Shown here piece by piece: positions 41,308 to 51,862 of a stretch of 64,000 nt of DNA. How positions within the stretch are numbered: the first letter of the stretch is position 1; each line of letters opens with the position of its first letter. The notes under the pieces were generated by a model. That model had not been told where the DNA came from. It made no database searches and saw only the letters and a program-made list of their open reading frames with translations. The position numbers were made by a program, and so were the translations under genes. Origin of the DNA: Medakamo hakoo (lineage: Eukaryota > Chlorophyta > Trebouxiophyceae > Coccomyxaceae); assembly GCA_026636295.1 (NCBI GenBank), contig CP089462.1:62001-126000 (forward strand). Direction: 5' to 3'.

Positions 41308-44300
41308 ATGCCGCAAGCCGAGCCGCTCTCCACCCTCCTGGGCCGCGGCTCGTCGTCGGCACCGGCCCTCCGCCGCATCGCGTTTGTGGAAGGTCCACCG
41401 GACGTGGCACCCGCCCCAACCGGCGTGGACATCTTGCGGCTCGGGCCTGCGGTGAGGTCTTGGTTTTCTTGCGCGCAGGACTAGACTCGTCGTCGTGCGA
41501 AACCAATGTCGCCACTCACCCGCCCTCCCCCCCAAAAAACCAACGCCACGCGCACCACGCAGGAACCGGCCGCCACCATGCCGCCACGGCGAGCGGCTGG
41601 CCCCCATCCAGACCCACAGCCCATGAAGAAAAAACGGCGCACCGAAGGCGGCGGGTCCAGTCCGCCCACCGGCGGCGGCGGCCGCGCCGGCACCGGCGCG
41701 GCGGCCGGGCCGCGGCGCGAACTCTTCCCCTCATCGGCCGTCCGCTTGGACTGGGCGCCCGGCCGCAAGACGGTGAGTGGGTGGTGGGTGGACCTGCCTG
41801 TCCGGCTGTGCGGCGGGATCAATGGGCGTTGGTTTGTGGCGGCCGTGGGGGTGGTGGTGGTGGGGCAGCCTCTCCGCGCCTGTCCGTGTTTGCCAGCGAC
41901 CCGACACAAACCTGCGCCCACCCACCCTCTCACCCCTTTTTTTGTTGTCCAGGGCGCCGGCCTGCTCAACCTGGGCAACACGTGCTTCATGAACTCGGTC
42001 CTGCAATGCCTGACCCACCTGGCGCCCTTTGCTGAAGCGATGCTGTCGCCCGCGGGCGCCGCGGCGGCGGCGGCGCCGCGCGCGGGCGACGCGGCTGCGG
42101 CACGCGCGCCCACCCGCGCGGCCGCCTCGTCCATCTTGAACGCCGGCGGCGGGGAAGCGCACGACGCCCTGCGCATGACGCAGGCGCACGTCGTCCGCGC
42201 CCTGGCTGCGGGTGCACGGGGGCGCTCGCTGTCGCCCGTGCCGCACGCCAAGGCGCTGCGCTCGGTCAGCCGCAGGTGAACATGCTGATTTTCCTTCCTT
42301 CCCTTTTGCTTTCCACCATCGTTGTTCGCGGATGAAGAGAAACACACCCTGGGCGCGAGCCGCATTGCGCGGCGATGAAGCGCTCCTTTTTTACAGTCAT
42401 AGTTACGCCGACGCGACGACGAATCCCTTTTTTACCCTCCTTACTGCTTTTTGCGTGGGGGAGGAGGGGTGGGGGGGTGGCCCGCCTCCCTTCCCTCACC
42501 CACTCCCACCCCCACCCATTCCCTCAGCTTCCACCTGGGCCGCCAGGAAGACGCGCACGAGTACCTGGTCGCCCTGCTGGACGCCATTCACGAGGCGTGC
42601 CTGGCCCGCGTCCCGCGGCCGGCCGCGCCCAAGCCGGCTGGGCGCGGCGCGCCGCCACCCCCCGTCCCCCCCGTCCCGCGCGAGCTGGCCGACACGTCCC
42701 TCATCTACCGACTGTTTGCGGGGCGCTTGCGCTCGTCCGTCCGGTGCTGCGCGTGCGGCTACGTGTCCACGACGGAACAGCCGTTCACGGACGTGGCGCT
42801 TGACATCATGGGCCGGGGCGGCGGCGGCGGCGGCGGCGCCGCCCACCACCGCCCGGGGTCGGCCGGGCCCGGCATCTCCCTCACGGACGCGCTGTCCTCT
42901 TTCACGGCGGGCGAAGTGCTGGCGGGCGACAACGCGTACGCGTGCCCTGCCCAAGGCGGCGCGCGCGTCCGCGCCATCAAAACCGTGTCCATCCAGGACG
43001 CGCCGCCGATTTTGGTCCTCCAACTGAAACGCTTTGAATACGCGGCCGCCGGCCGCAAAATCTCCAAAAAAGTGGACTTTGACACGCGCCTGGACCTGGG
43101 GCCCTTCACGGCCGCGGGCGTGGATGCGGGGCCCAAAGGCGCCGCGCCGTCGCTGCCGTACACCCTGGCCGCCGTCCTCGTGCATTCCGGCCACTCGGTC
43201 CACGCGGGCCACTACACCGCCTTTGCCCGCTCCCCGTCCGAGGGCGGCCTGTGGCACCACTTTGACGACGCGGCCGTCTCGCAAGTCGCTGAGCGAGTCG
43301 TCCTGGCCCAGCGGGCGTACATGCTGTTCTACGTGCGGGAGGGCCGGGCCGGCGGGCGGGCGGCGGGCGGCGGGAGCGGCGGCGTGGCCGCGCGCCCGCC
43401 GCCGGCCAAGGCAGCGCCGCCCGCCCCTGCTCCCGCGCCGCCGCCGCCCCGCCCCGCCTCTCCGGTGCGCCGGCCGGCGGGCGGCTCCCCTCCGCGCGCG
43501 GGTGCGGCCGCCGCCCGCCACCGCGGCGGCGCGGGCGTCAGGTGAGGTGGACGCAGGGCCGTGGGGGACGGGGACGGGGGGGTGGGTGGGCACAGGCACA
43601 GGCACACAGGCGCAGGCACACACCCACCCACACACACACCCACACACACGGCGCCTGGGCACTGGGGTGGGGCGGCGGGGAGAGGCATGACGATCCGCAC
43701 TGGGCACCGAGGCGCTGCGTGCGCCGCGACACATGAGCCGACACTGCACACTTGCCGTCGGGCCTCAGAAACCCGGCCGACCGACCTCTCTCGCGCCCCC
43801 ACCCCCTCCCGGCCGTGTGTGTGTGTGTGTGCCTGCGTGCCCGGCGTTAGCTGCAGGGGGCCCCCTGCAGCTCCCCACTCACCCCCCCCCCCCCGCCCCA
43901 TCCCTCCAAACCAACAGCCGCCTGGGCGGCTCGCCCTCTGCCCTGGCTGTGTCCCCGCCTCCCCTGGGAGGTCGGGGTGCCCGCTTCCTGCGCGTGGCTC
44001 GCGGCCTGATCGGCCTGGGCCGGCCCCGGGCGAGCAGCGGTGGCGGCGGCGGCGGTGGTGGTGCGGCCGCGCCGCCGCCGCCGCGGCCGGCCTCGCCCAA
44101 GGCGCCGCCGCCGCCCGTCCCCGCCCCTCAGCCCATGCGCAAGAAGCCGCTGCCCGTTCCGCCGCCCCGCCCACCGCCGGCCGCTCCAGGCGAGCGCCGG
44201 GCGGCGGGCGCGGCCGCGGCGGCTTTCCTGCTCGGCGCCGACCCGGCGAGCGCCGCGGGCGGGTGGGGCGACGACGCCCGCCACCCATCCACCTCCGCCT

Positions 44301-44683
44301 CGCCGCCTCGCCAAGCCACGAAGGCCATGAAGCGCGCCCGCGAATACGACGAGCTGGACGCGGAATACGACGCCGGCAAGTCAAAAAAAGTCAAGGACAA
44401 AGCCGCGGTGGCGGCGCGCGCGGCCGCGACTGCGGCCCTGGCCGGCGCGTTCCAAGAAGAGGCGGAAGCCCGGGCCCGCGGCGGTGGCGGCGGTGGGTTT
44501 TCGCCCGGACGCGGCCGTGGTGGCGGGCGGTTTGGCCGGGGCAGTGGACGTGGGCGTGGCGGGCGCGACGGCGGCCGCGGCGGCGGGCGTGGTGGAGGCC
44601 GCGGCGGCGGTCGCTTCTCCCGCGGCAGCGGGCGCGGTGGTGGTCGTGGTCGTGGCCGGGGCCGGGGTGCCGCCGCGTCCTGA
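41308..44683 (+). CDS. Ubiquitin-specific protease, USP36/UBP-like, with C-terminal RGG tail
   Basis: Five exons (41308..41451, 41563..41772, 41953..42275, 42528..43541, 43918..44683) give 818 residues. The peptidase C19 domain starts near residue 118: GAGLLNLGNTCFMNSVLQCL (catalytic Cys), then SFHLGRQEDAHEYLVALLDA, SVRCCACGYVSTTEQPF, PPILVLQLKRFEYA, HSGHSVHAGHYTAFARS (catalytic His) and GLWHHFDDAAVSQV (Asp). USP36 and Ubp10-type enzymes are nucleolar and act on ribosome-biogenesis substrates. The C-terminal KRAREYDELDAEYDAGKSKK resembles the WDEEYD.GK.KK segment of that group. An RGG/GRGRGG tail of about 70 residues follows. A perfect Kozak context at 41578 is an alternative start that would drop 53 residues. 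Confidence 0.85.
43849..43872. repeat. Perfect 24-bp palindrome
   Basis: The two 12-base arms, AGCTGCAGGGGG and its exact complement, meet without a spacer. The palindrome lies in the last intron of the USP gene (43542..43917), between a TG run and a C-rich stretch. Its centre is a GGGGG/CCCCC step. Confidence 0.95.
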
Positions 44684-44882
44684 AGAATTCCCTTTCTTTT
44701 CCTTTTTTTGTGTGTAGCACTGGTGAACGCAATGAAAAGCCCTGTTTTTTTATTGGTTGCACGCTCTCTCTTTCTCTCCATCCTTGTTTGTTTCCGCTCG
44801 TTGTTTCCCGCTCTCCATCCATCCGCCCACCCATCCACTCCCCCCATCCCATTTTTGTCTCTCTCTCTCTCTCTCCACACGC

Positions 44883-47800
44883 TCACCCAAAAAGCGTCCC
44901 CAGGTCCACCCACCGGTACGAGCACGCATCGCGCAGCGCGCCCGCCGCCGCCGCGCCCGCTTCCAGCGCCGGGCGGATCGCCGCCAAGCGCCGGTTGGCT
45001 TCCGCAGGGTCCAACGGCTCGGCCGGCGGTCCGCCCGCGACCAGGCCGGCCGGGCGGCGCGCCGCCACGGCCGCCTTCCGCACGGCCGCCGCCACGGCGC
45101 GCGCCGGGTCCAGGGCCCGCCACACGGCCGCGACGCGGGCGTACGCTTCCGCTTCGCCCAGGTCGCGGACCATGCGGGCGGTGGACGGGGCGCGCGGGTC
45201 GGGCGGGCACGACCCCCAGCCGCCGCCGCCCGCCGTGTCGGGTTTGAGCGACACGTCGCGCGTCCGCCCGCCGCCGCCCGCCGCCAGGAGCTCGTCGTCG
45301 GGCGACGCGCCCGCGTCGTAGTACGCGACAATGGCGGCGCGAGCAGCCAGCGCCGCCGCGTTGGCGACGGCGGCGGGCGGCGGCGGCGGGGCGGCCGGGT
45401 CGTCGGGCGGGGCGAGCGCGCGCTCCGCGGGCGCCGCGCCGGCCGCGACGCGCTCGGCGCCGCCAAACGCCCACCCGTCCTCGCGCCCGTCCGGACCCGG
45501 GCGGGACCGCGGCAGGACCAGGGGCGGGCACCGCTCGAAGCGGGCGTCATCGTCCAGGAGCGCCCCGCCGCCCAGCATGGCCGCGTCCCGGGCGGCGGCG
45601 GCGGCGGCGGCGGAGAAGGCCGCGCCGCCGGCGCCGCCCCCACCACCGCTGGCCCGGAATTTCGCGGCGTCGAGCCCCAGGCACTCGGCCAGCGCGCCCG
45701 CGTCCGTGCCTTCAATGGGCGCGCACAGCCGGGCGACGACCGGGTGGACCTGGTGGCCCAAGTACCATTCCGCGTCCGGGATGAGCGCGCCGCCGGACGC
45801 CCGGATCTCGTCCGGGTGGAACGCGCGCGCGGCCATCGGCTTGCCCGCGAGCCGGCCGGGCGGGGCGGCGGCGGCAGCGGCCTTGCCGCCGCCCTCCTCC
45901 CCACCACCACCACCCTCCGCCGCCGGCGGCGCGTTTTCCTGGCCCGCGCCCGGCCCGTCCACGCAGATGACGTACGGCACGGTCTCGCCCTGCCGCGTGC
46001 CGTCGGCCTGGCCGCCGCCGCCCGCCGCCGCCCGCCGCAGGGCGACCTGGACGTGCGGCTGGCCCGCCGCGTCGGGGTAGTCGCCCGGCCGCTTGGTCAG
46101 CTGCTTGGTGATGACAAACTTGTGGAGGGGGGCGTCCCCGCCCCGCACCGCGGCCGCGACGCACCGCAGCCTGTCGTGGATGGCCGCCACCACGTCGTCG
46201 CGCTGGGCGCCCGCCGCCAGGATGGCGTCCAGCGCGTAGTTGCCCGCGTCCTTGGCGAGCGGGCACCAGTCGCGGCGCACGATGTCCAGGCCCTTGGCTT
46301 CCCGCACCTCGGCGGGCGGGCCGCCGCCGACGCCCGCCTCCAGCTTGACCGCCGCGTACTTTTTCTTCTTGAGCAGGAGCAGGCGCGCGAACACGCCGTC
46401 CAGCTCGATCTCCAGGGTGCGGTACCGCTTGTTCACCTCCCGCTTGATGCGGCCGCCCAGGCCCAGCGCGTCGCCCAGGTCGGCCGTCCCCGTCGCGACC
46501 ATGATCGAGTCGGTGTCGCCGTACACGACGTCCGCGCCCAGGCCGCCCTGCACCAGGTCCACCGTGGCTTGCAGCACTTCGCGCCCCTGCTGGGTGACCA
46601 GCTCGGCGACGGGCCGCGCGTAGAAGCGGGAGTGGGTGAAGCCCAGGCACCCGTACATGGAGTTGGCCGTCAGCTTGAGGGCTTGCTGCCGGATGTCGAG
46701 CTGGGACCGGCGCGTGCCGTCGCGCTCCGTCTTCAGCATGTCCTTGACGGCGCGGCGGCGCTGGACCAGGCCCCGAATGACGGTGGGCAGCAGGGCCGCG
46801 CCTTCCGGCCCCGCCGGCGGCGGCGGCAGGGGCGTCGGCCCGCCGGCCGGGTCCGGCTCGACCGTCGTGAAACAGATGTCGTACTCCTGGATGATGGACG
46901 GGTAGAGCGAATTGAAGTCCAGCAGCAGGACGTACCGGTCGTACAGTCCCTTTTTGGGTTCCAGGACCAGGCCGCCGGCGTACTGGGGCCCCTTGGCGGC
47001 GGCGGCACCGGCTGCCGCCGGCCCGCCGCCGGCCGCGGCGGCCAGGCGCTCGCGGTCGCGCGCGCTGCGCCGGTCCGGGCACAGCATCTTGCGGGCGTGC
47101 AGCTCGTGCAGCAGCAGCATTTCGATGCGGCCCGCGCGCTGGCCGGCCAGGGCGCGCGACCACAGGGACCCGGACAGGCAGGCCAGGGCGCGGGTCAGGG
47201 GCAGGGCGTTGAGGTGGGTGGCCAGGCCCAGGGCCAGCCACGCGTCGCCCTCGGCGTGCTTCACCAGGCGCAGCAGCGCGTCGGGCCCGCCGTCGTACGC
47301 GGCCGCCACGCCGCCGGGCGGCAAGTCCGACCGGGCCTGGCCCAGCAGCACGCGCGCCATGGTCGTCAGCGTGTAGTCGACTTCGCGGACCAGGTCGCGC
47401 GACGCCAGGTAGGTGTCGGCGAGCAGGCGGCCGGCCAGGACGGCGGCCAGCCCCGGCGACGCGCCGCCGCCGCCCGGCCCGCCCCCGCCGCCGCCGCCGC
47501 CGCCGCCCAGGCCGCTGGGCGGCTTGGACCGCTTCAGCCGGCCCAGGCGGGACCAGCCGGGCGCCTTCAGGGCCAGGCACCGGTGCAGGAGGACGTCCAA
47601 GTCGAAGGCGGCGGCGTTGTGGCCGACCAGGACGTCGGCGTCCAGTTCCTTCAGGCGGGCGAGCGCGGCCGTGAGCAGCGCCTTTTCGTTCGGCAGCGCC
47701 GACAGGGCGGGCCCGCCCACCACGCCGCGGGCCATGGGGGAGGCGTTGACGCCCGCGACGGCCGCGTCGAAGCCGGGCGGGAAGGGGCGGCCTTCCAGGC

Positions 47801-50174
47801 GGCGCACGATGGAGAAGGCGCGCAGGCGGGCCGGCGTCGACCATTCCGCCCGCCCGACCGGCCGGTCGGCCGGCAGCGACTTCAGGTACACGACGGACAG
47901 GCCCGCCACCTCGTTGGTCTTGGCGGTCGGGTGCAGGGCCGTCGTCACCTTGATGGCGGCCGCGACGAGCGGCGGGGGCGGGCGGGACTCGGCGTCGGGG
48001 GCGGGCGAGACGGCCTTGGGCCCGCGCACGCGCACCTCCAGCCCGCACCACGACACCTGGTCCCGCTCCGCCACGGGCGCCGCGCCCGCCAGCGTCAGCC
48101 AGACCGCGCCCTTGACGCGCCGCTTCAGCAGGAAGGCTTCCAGGGCGGACGTGTTGCCGCCAAAGGCCGCGACGAAGTGGTCGCCCGCCAGGCCGGCGGG
48201 CAGGGCGGGCGCGGCCGCGGGGTACCGCGCTTTGACGACCCACTGGGGGCCCTTGGGCACGGCCACGCCCGGCGGCGCGCCCACGCCCGGGTACGCCCGC
48301 TTGACAGGCTTGAGCGTGAATTTGGTCACGCCCGCCGCCGCCAGCGCCGCCCGGATCTCGGCCTTGGCCGGGCCCGCCGCGGCGTGGAGGGCCGCGAGCA
48401 GCGCGCCGCGCGCGGCGTCGGCGGCCGTCGCGAGTGACGCGTCGTCGGGCGAGGCGGCCGACGCAGCCGCGGCAGCGTCGGCGGCGGCTTCCGCCTCCGT
48501 CACGTCCGCCCCACTGAACGTGCCCGGGTTGAGGACGAAGCAGACGGACCGGGTGCAGTCGGGCACGATCGCGCAGGCGGAGGTGTACGCGCCCGAGTCG
48601 GCCGGCGGGCGGGCGGCGGCCGCCGCGTTTTTGGCGACTTTGCCGAACAGGAAGACGGTGCCGGGCGCGGCGACGTCTTCCACGGCGTCGATGAGGAAGA
48701 AGGGCAGGCTGCCGTCGGCGGACAGGGGCAGGGACGCGGAGGACGCGGACGGGGTGGTGGCGGTGGCGGCGGCGGCCGCGGGCGCGGGGTCGGCCTCAGC
48801 CTTCACCCCCGCCCCCTCCTCCTCCGCCGCCGCCGCGGCCACGGCCTCCCACCCAGCCGCGGGCGCGGCAGTCGCGGGCGTGGGCCCGGCTTCGGCAGCC
48901 GGCACGGCCGGCGGCGGCGTGGCCAGGGCGGCGGCGGGCGCGGGCGCGTCCGCCGCGAGCACGCGCGCGACCGCGTTGTGGTGCGACGCAGACGGCCGGC
49001 GGGCGTGTGGGGGAGCGGAAGGCGCTGAGGGCGTCGCGTCCGCGGGCCCGGCGTCGGCGGCGTCCGCGGGCTCGTCCACCCCCGGCTCCGCCTCGGTGGC
49101 CGCGGCGGGCGCGGCGTCCAGGCCCGCCGCGGCGGCCAGGCGCGACGCCGTCGCGGGCGGGCGGCGCGGACCGAGGACGGCCGCCGCCGCCGGGCGCGGG
49201 GCGGTGGCGGGCGTGGGCGCAGGCGCAGACGGGCCCGCACCGCCGCCGCCGCCGCCGCCCACGCCGCCCAGGATGTCGTCCAGCAGGGCGTCTGCGGCGG
49301 CCGTGTCGACGGGGCCGTCTGCGGCGCCGGCGGCTTTTTTGGCGCCGCCGCCGGCGCCCGTCCCGGCCGCCGCGAACATTTTGGAGATGCGAGCGCGCTG
49401 GGCGGCGGGGAGCGGGACGGCGGCGGCCCGCTTCTTGGAGCCTGTTGGCGGGGTGGGGAAGGCGTGTGCGCGTGTGTGAGGGGGCGGGAGGGTGGGGCGC
49501 GGGTCGGGCAAGGTGCGCGGCCGGAAAAAAAAAAAAAACTCGCGCACCTTTCTTCTTCTTCTTGTCGTCGTCGCCGCCACCGCGACGACCGCCACGGCGG
49601 TCGTCCTCCTCCTCGCCGCCCGCCCAGTCGTCCTCCTCGCCGATGTCGACGTAGCCGGCGCCGTCGTCGTCGACGACAAAGTCGCCTGTGTTTTGGTGTG
49701 GGAGGCAGTGAATTCAAACAGCTCCCCGCAAAGACAAGGGCGGCGGGAACGCGAGTGGCGGCTTTCTGAGCCTGCCGCGCCCACCAGCGAGTAGCTGACG
49801 CGCCTTGCTGCCCATCGGATGGAGCAGACAGGGCTGCGCGACGACACAACCCTCTCCCATCCGCGTCCGCCTTTCAAACAACGCGGCTGTCTTTCACGCC
49901 GCGCTCCATGCGCTCTTCCGTCCGCCGCCCGCCACACCCCCTCCCAAAACAACGCACCTCCCTCACGCCGGCGTTTGGCCACGAGCTCCGCGTACTCGTC
50001 CTCGTCCACCACGTCGTAGACGGCGCCCTCGTCTTTCAGTTCAAAGGCGTCGAGCCGTTTTTTCGGGCCGGCATCGCCGCCGGCGTGGTCACCACGGCGC
50101 AAGGCCGCCAGTTCGGCCAGGGCGGCCGCGCCGCGCTTGGGGCCGCGTTCGCGCCGGCCCCGACCGGAGTCCAT
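44883..50174 (-). CDS. POLA1: DNA polymerase alpha catalytic subunit
   Basis: Three exons (49958..50174, 49548..49685, 44883..49441), joined in phase 1, give 1637 residues. The N-terminus carries the pol-alpha N domain: VYDVVDEDEYAELVAKRRRE, then GDFVVDDDGAGYVDIGEEDD, and RARISKMFAAAGTG. The exonuclease-like domain is inactive as in the family (DVLVGHNAAAFDLDVLL). Family-B polymerase motifs are LLLDFNSLYPSIIQEYDICF (about residue 960), QALKLTANSMYGCLGF, VVYGDTDSIMVATG (about 1090) and LLLKKKKYAAVKLEAG. The SLYPSIIQE(Y/F)(D/N)ICFTT form is diagnostic of alpha. With primase it starts every Okazaki fragment. The C-terminal about 225 residues align to the dual zinc module but retain almost none of the cysteines. 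Ala/Pro-rich insertions enlarge the protein beyond the usual about 1460. Confidence 0.95.
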   Translation of the reverse strand: MDSGRGRRERGPKRGAAALAELAALRRGDHAGGDAGPKKRLDAFELKDEGAVYDVVDEDEYAELVAKRRREGGALFWEGVWRAADGRAHGARRERQPRCLKGGRGWERVVSSRSPVCSIRWAARRVSYSLVGAAGSESRHSRSRRPCLCGELFEFTASHTKTQATLSSTTTAPATSTSARRTTGRAARRRTTAVAVVAVAATTTRRRRKVREFFFFFRPRTLPDPRPTLPPPHTRAHAFPTPPTGSKKRAAAVPLPAAQRARISKMFAAAGTGAGGGAKKAAGAADGPVDTAAADALLDDILGGVGGGGGGGAGPSAPAPTPATAPRPAAAAVLGPRRPPATASRLAAAAGLDAAPAAATEAEPGVDEPADAADAGPADATPSAPSAPPHARRPSASHHNAVARVLAADAPAPAAALATPPPAVPAAEAGPTPATAAPAAGWEAVAAAAAEEEGAGVKAEADPAPAAAAATATTPSASSASLPLSADGSLPFFLIDAVEDVAAPGTVFLFGKVAKNAAAAARPPADSGAYTSACAIVPDCTRSVCFVLNPGTFSGADVTEAEAAADAAAAASAASPDDASLATAADAARGALLAALHAAAGPAKAEIRAALAAAGVTKFTLKPVKRAYPGVGAPPGVAVPKGPQWVVKARYPAAAPALPAGLAGDHFVAAFGGNTSALEAFLLKRRVKGAVWLTLAGAAPVAERDQVSWCGLEVRVRGPKAVSPAPDAESRPPPPLVAAAIKVTTALHPTAKTNEVAGLSVVYLKSLPADRPVGRAEWSTPARLRAFSIVRRLEGRPFPPGFDAAVAGVNASPMARGVVGGPALSALPNEKALLTAALARLKELDADVLVGHNAAAFDLDVLLHRCLALKAPGWSRLGRLKRSKPPSGLGGGGGGGGGGPGGGGASPGLAAVLAGRLLADTYLASRDLVREVDYTLTTMARVLLGQARSDLPPGGVAAAYDGGPDALLRLVKHAEGDAWLALGLATHLNALPLTRALACLSGSLWSRALAGQRAGRIEMLLLHELHARKMLCPDRRSARDRERLAAAAGGGPAAAGAAAAKGPQYAGGLVLEPKKGLYDRYVLLLDFNSLYPSIIQEYDICFTTVEPDPAGGPTPLPPPPAGPEGAALLPTVIRGLVQRRRAVKDMLKTERDGTRRSQLDIRQQALKLTANSMYGCLGFTHSRFYARPVAELVTQQGREVLQATVDLVQGGLGADVVYGDTDSIMVATGTADLGDALGLGGRIKREVNKRYRTLEIELDGVFARLLLLKKKKYAAVKLEAGVGGGPPAEVREAKGLDIVRRDWCPLAKDAGNYALDAILAAGAQRDDVVAAIHDRLRCVAAAVRGGDAPLHKFVITKQLTKRPGDYPDAAGQPHVQVALRRAAAGGGGQADGTRQGETVPYVICVDGPGAGQENAPPAAEGGGGGEEGGGKAAAAAAPPGRLAGKPMAARAFHPDEIRASGGALIPDAEWYLGHQVHPVVARLCAPIEGTDAGALAECLGLDAAKFRASGGGGGAGGAAFSAAAAAAARDAAMLGGGALLDDDARFERCPPLVLPRSRPGPDGREDGWAFGGAERVAAGAAPAERALAPPDDPAAPPPPPAAVANAAALAARAAIVAYYDAGASPDDELLAAGGGGRTRDVSLKPDTAGGGGWGSCPPDPRAPSTARMVRDLGEAEAYARVAAVWRALDPARAVAAAVRKAAVAARRPAGLVAGGPPAEPLDPAEANRRLAAIRPALEAGAAAAGALRDACSYRWVDLGTLFG

Positions 50175-50336
50175 GATGCTCGGAAGGAAGGGCTCTGTTT
50201 GTTGCTCCGTCTTGTTGCCGCGCAAGTTTTTTATGTTCCTTGTGCGCGCGCGCGGGCCCGCTTGGAGAGAGTGACCAGAGGCGAGTCCCCCTCGCGCCCG
50301 GCGGCTTGTTTTTTTTTTGTTCACCGCTGCTGGACC

Positions 50337-51646
50337 ATGCTCGCCCTCGGCATCGAGGGTTCCGCCAACAAAGTCGGTGTCGGCATTGTCCGTGATGACG
50401 GCACCATCCTGGCCAACCCGCGGAAGACGTGCGTTGTGGCAGTGGGGCGGGCCGGCGGCTTTTTTTTTTGCGAGGCATGCCTCGCGCCGACCCCCAAACC
50501 ACTCACGCACCGGTCTCGCCCGCCCCACCACCCGTCCCACACCACCCTCACCACCCTCCTGCCACACACAACACACACTCTCCCACAGCTTCATCACCCC
50601 GCCCGGCACGGGTTTCCTGCCCCGGGAGACGGCGCTCCACCACCAGGTAGCGAGGAGGGGGCGCGGGCGCACACGAGCGGGGGGGGGGAGGCACCTAGCA
50701 CGGACGCCCATGCACTCACGTTTTCCGTCCCCCCCCCCCCCCAAAAAAAAAACTCACACAGGAGCACATCATCGCCCTCGTCCAGGCCGCCCTGGCCGAG
50801 GCCGGCGTCTCGCCGGCCGACATCGGGTGCGTCGCCTTCACCAAGGGCCCCGGCATGGGCGGCCCCCTCGTCTCCTGCGCCGTCGCCGCGCGCTGCCTGG
50901 CCGCGGCCTGGCGCGTCCCGCTCATCCCCGTCAACCACTGCGTCGGCCACATCGAGATGGGCCGGGCCGTGACGGGCGCGGCCGACCCCGTCGTCCTGTA
51001 CGCGTCCGGCGGCAACACCCAGGTCATCGCGTACGCGGGGCGCCGGTACCGCATCTTCGGCGAGACGATCGACGTGGCGGTCGGCAACGCGCTCGACCGC
51101 GTCGCGCGCCTGTTGGCCCTGTCCAACGACCCGGCGCCGGGCTACAACATCGAGCAGCTGGCCAAGGGGCCGCCGGGTGGGCCGGCGCCCAAGCTGCTGG
51201 ACCTGCCGTACGCCGTCAAGGGCATGGACGTCAGCATGTCCGGCATCCTGGCGTCGGTGGAGGGCATCGTCGCACGGGACGTGCCGGCCGGGCGCGCGAC
51301 GCCCGCGGACGTGTGCTTCTCCCTGCAGGAGACCGTGTTTGCCATGCTCGTCGAAATCACGGAGCGGGCCATGGCGCACGTGGGCGCGGCCGACGTCCTC
51401 ATCGTCGGCGGCGTCGGCTGCAACGCCCGCCTGCAGGAGATGATGGGCTCCATGGCGAGTGAGCGGGGCGGCAAACTGTATGCGATGGACGACCGGTACT
51501 GCGTGGACAACGGCGCCATGATCGCGTGGCCCGGCCTGCTGGCGTTGCAGAGCGGTGGGCGGGGGGCGGTCGGGGTGGAGCTGGGGGAGAGCACGGTGAC
51601 GCAGCGGTACAGGACGGACGAGCCGCTGGTGACGTGGCGGGAGTGA
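50337..51646 (+). CDS. KAE1: tRNA N6-adenosine threonylcarbamoyltransferase Kae1/OSGEP
   Basis: Three exons (50337..50428, 50589..50646, 50762..51646) give 344 residues, the normal length for the eukaryotic/archaeal type. Blocks seen are [74 protein letters not shown] (metal-binding His pair), [67 protein letters not shown] and [18 protein letters not shown]. Kae1 is the catalytic subunit of the KEOPS complex that makes t6A37 in ANN-decoding tRNAs in the cytosol. It is divergent from POLA with 162 bp between start codons. The second intron is short and ends in A-runs before CACACAG. Confidence 0.97.
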
Positions 51647-51862
51647 GAGGGTTGTGCGCACGCGCGGTGGTGGGAGGGGGGGCGTAGAGTCCTTTTGTTA
51701 GAGGGGGAGCCTTGGCGCGGCCCGTGCATTGCTTTGTTGGGCACACACACACACACACGCACGGGACTCGCCCCTCCCGCGCGCGCGGGGCGTGGCGACC
51801 TGGCCTCCGGCCCTCGCAGGCTCACCGCGCCAGCCGGGGGGTCATCGTGGCTGAAGCAGGCG

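Noticed and set aside
41578-41580. Perfect Kozak ATG (GCCGCCACC before ATG) as the sole USP start
   Set aside because: Kept only as an alternative: the upstream exon 41308..41451 is codon-biased and splices in frame at a good donor and acceptor.
44757-48437. A 1226-codon plus-strand open frame opposite POLA1
   Set aside because: It is antisense to a firmly identified polymerase gene and translates to Arg/Gly/Gln/His-rich nonsense without motifs. High GC with strong third-position bias opens the complement.
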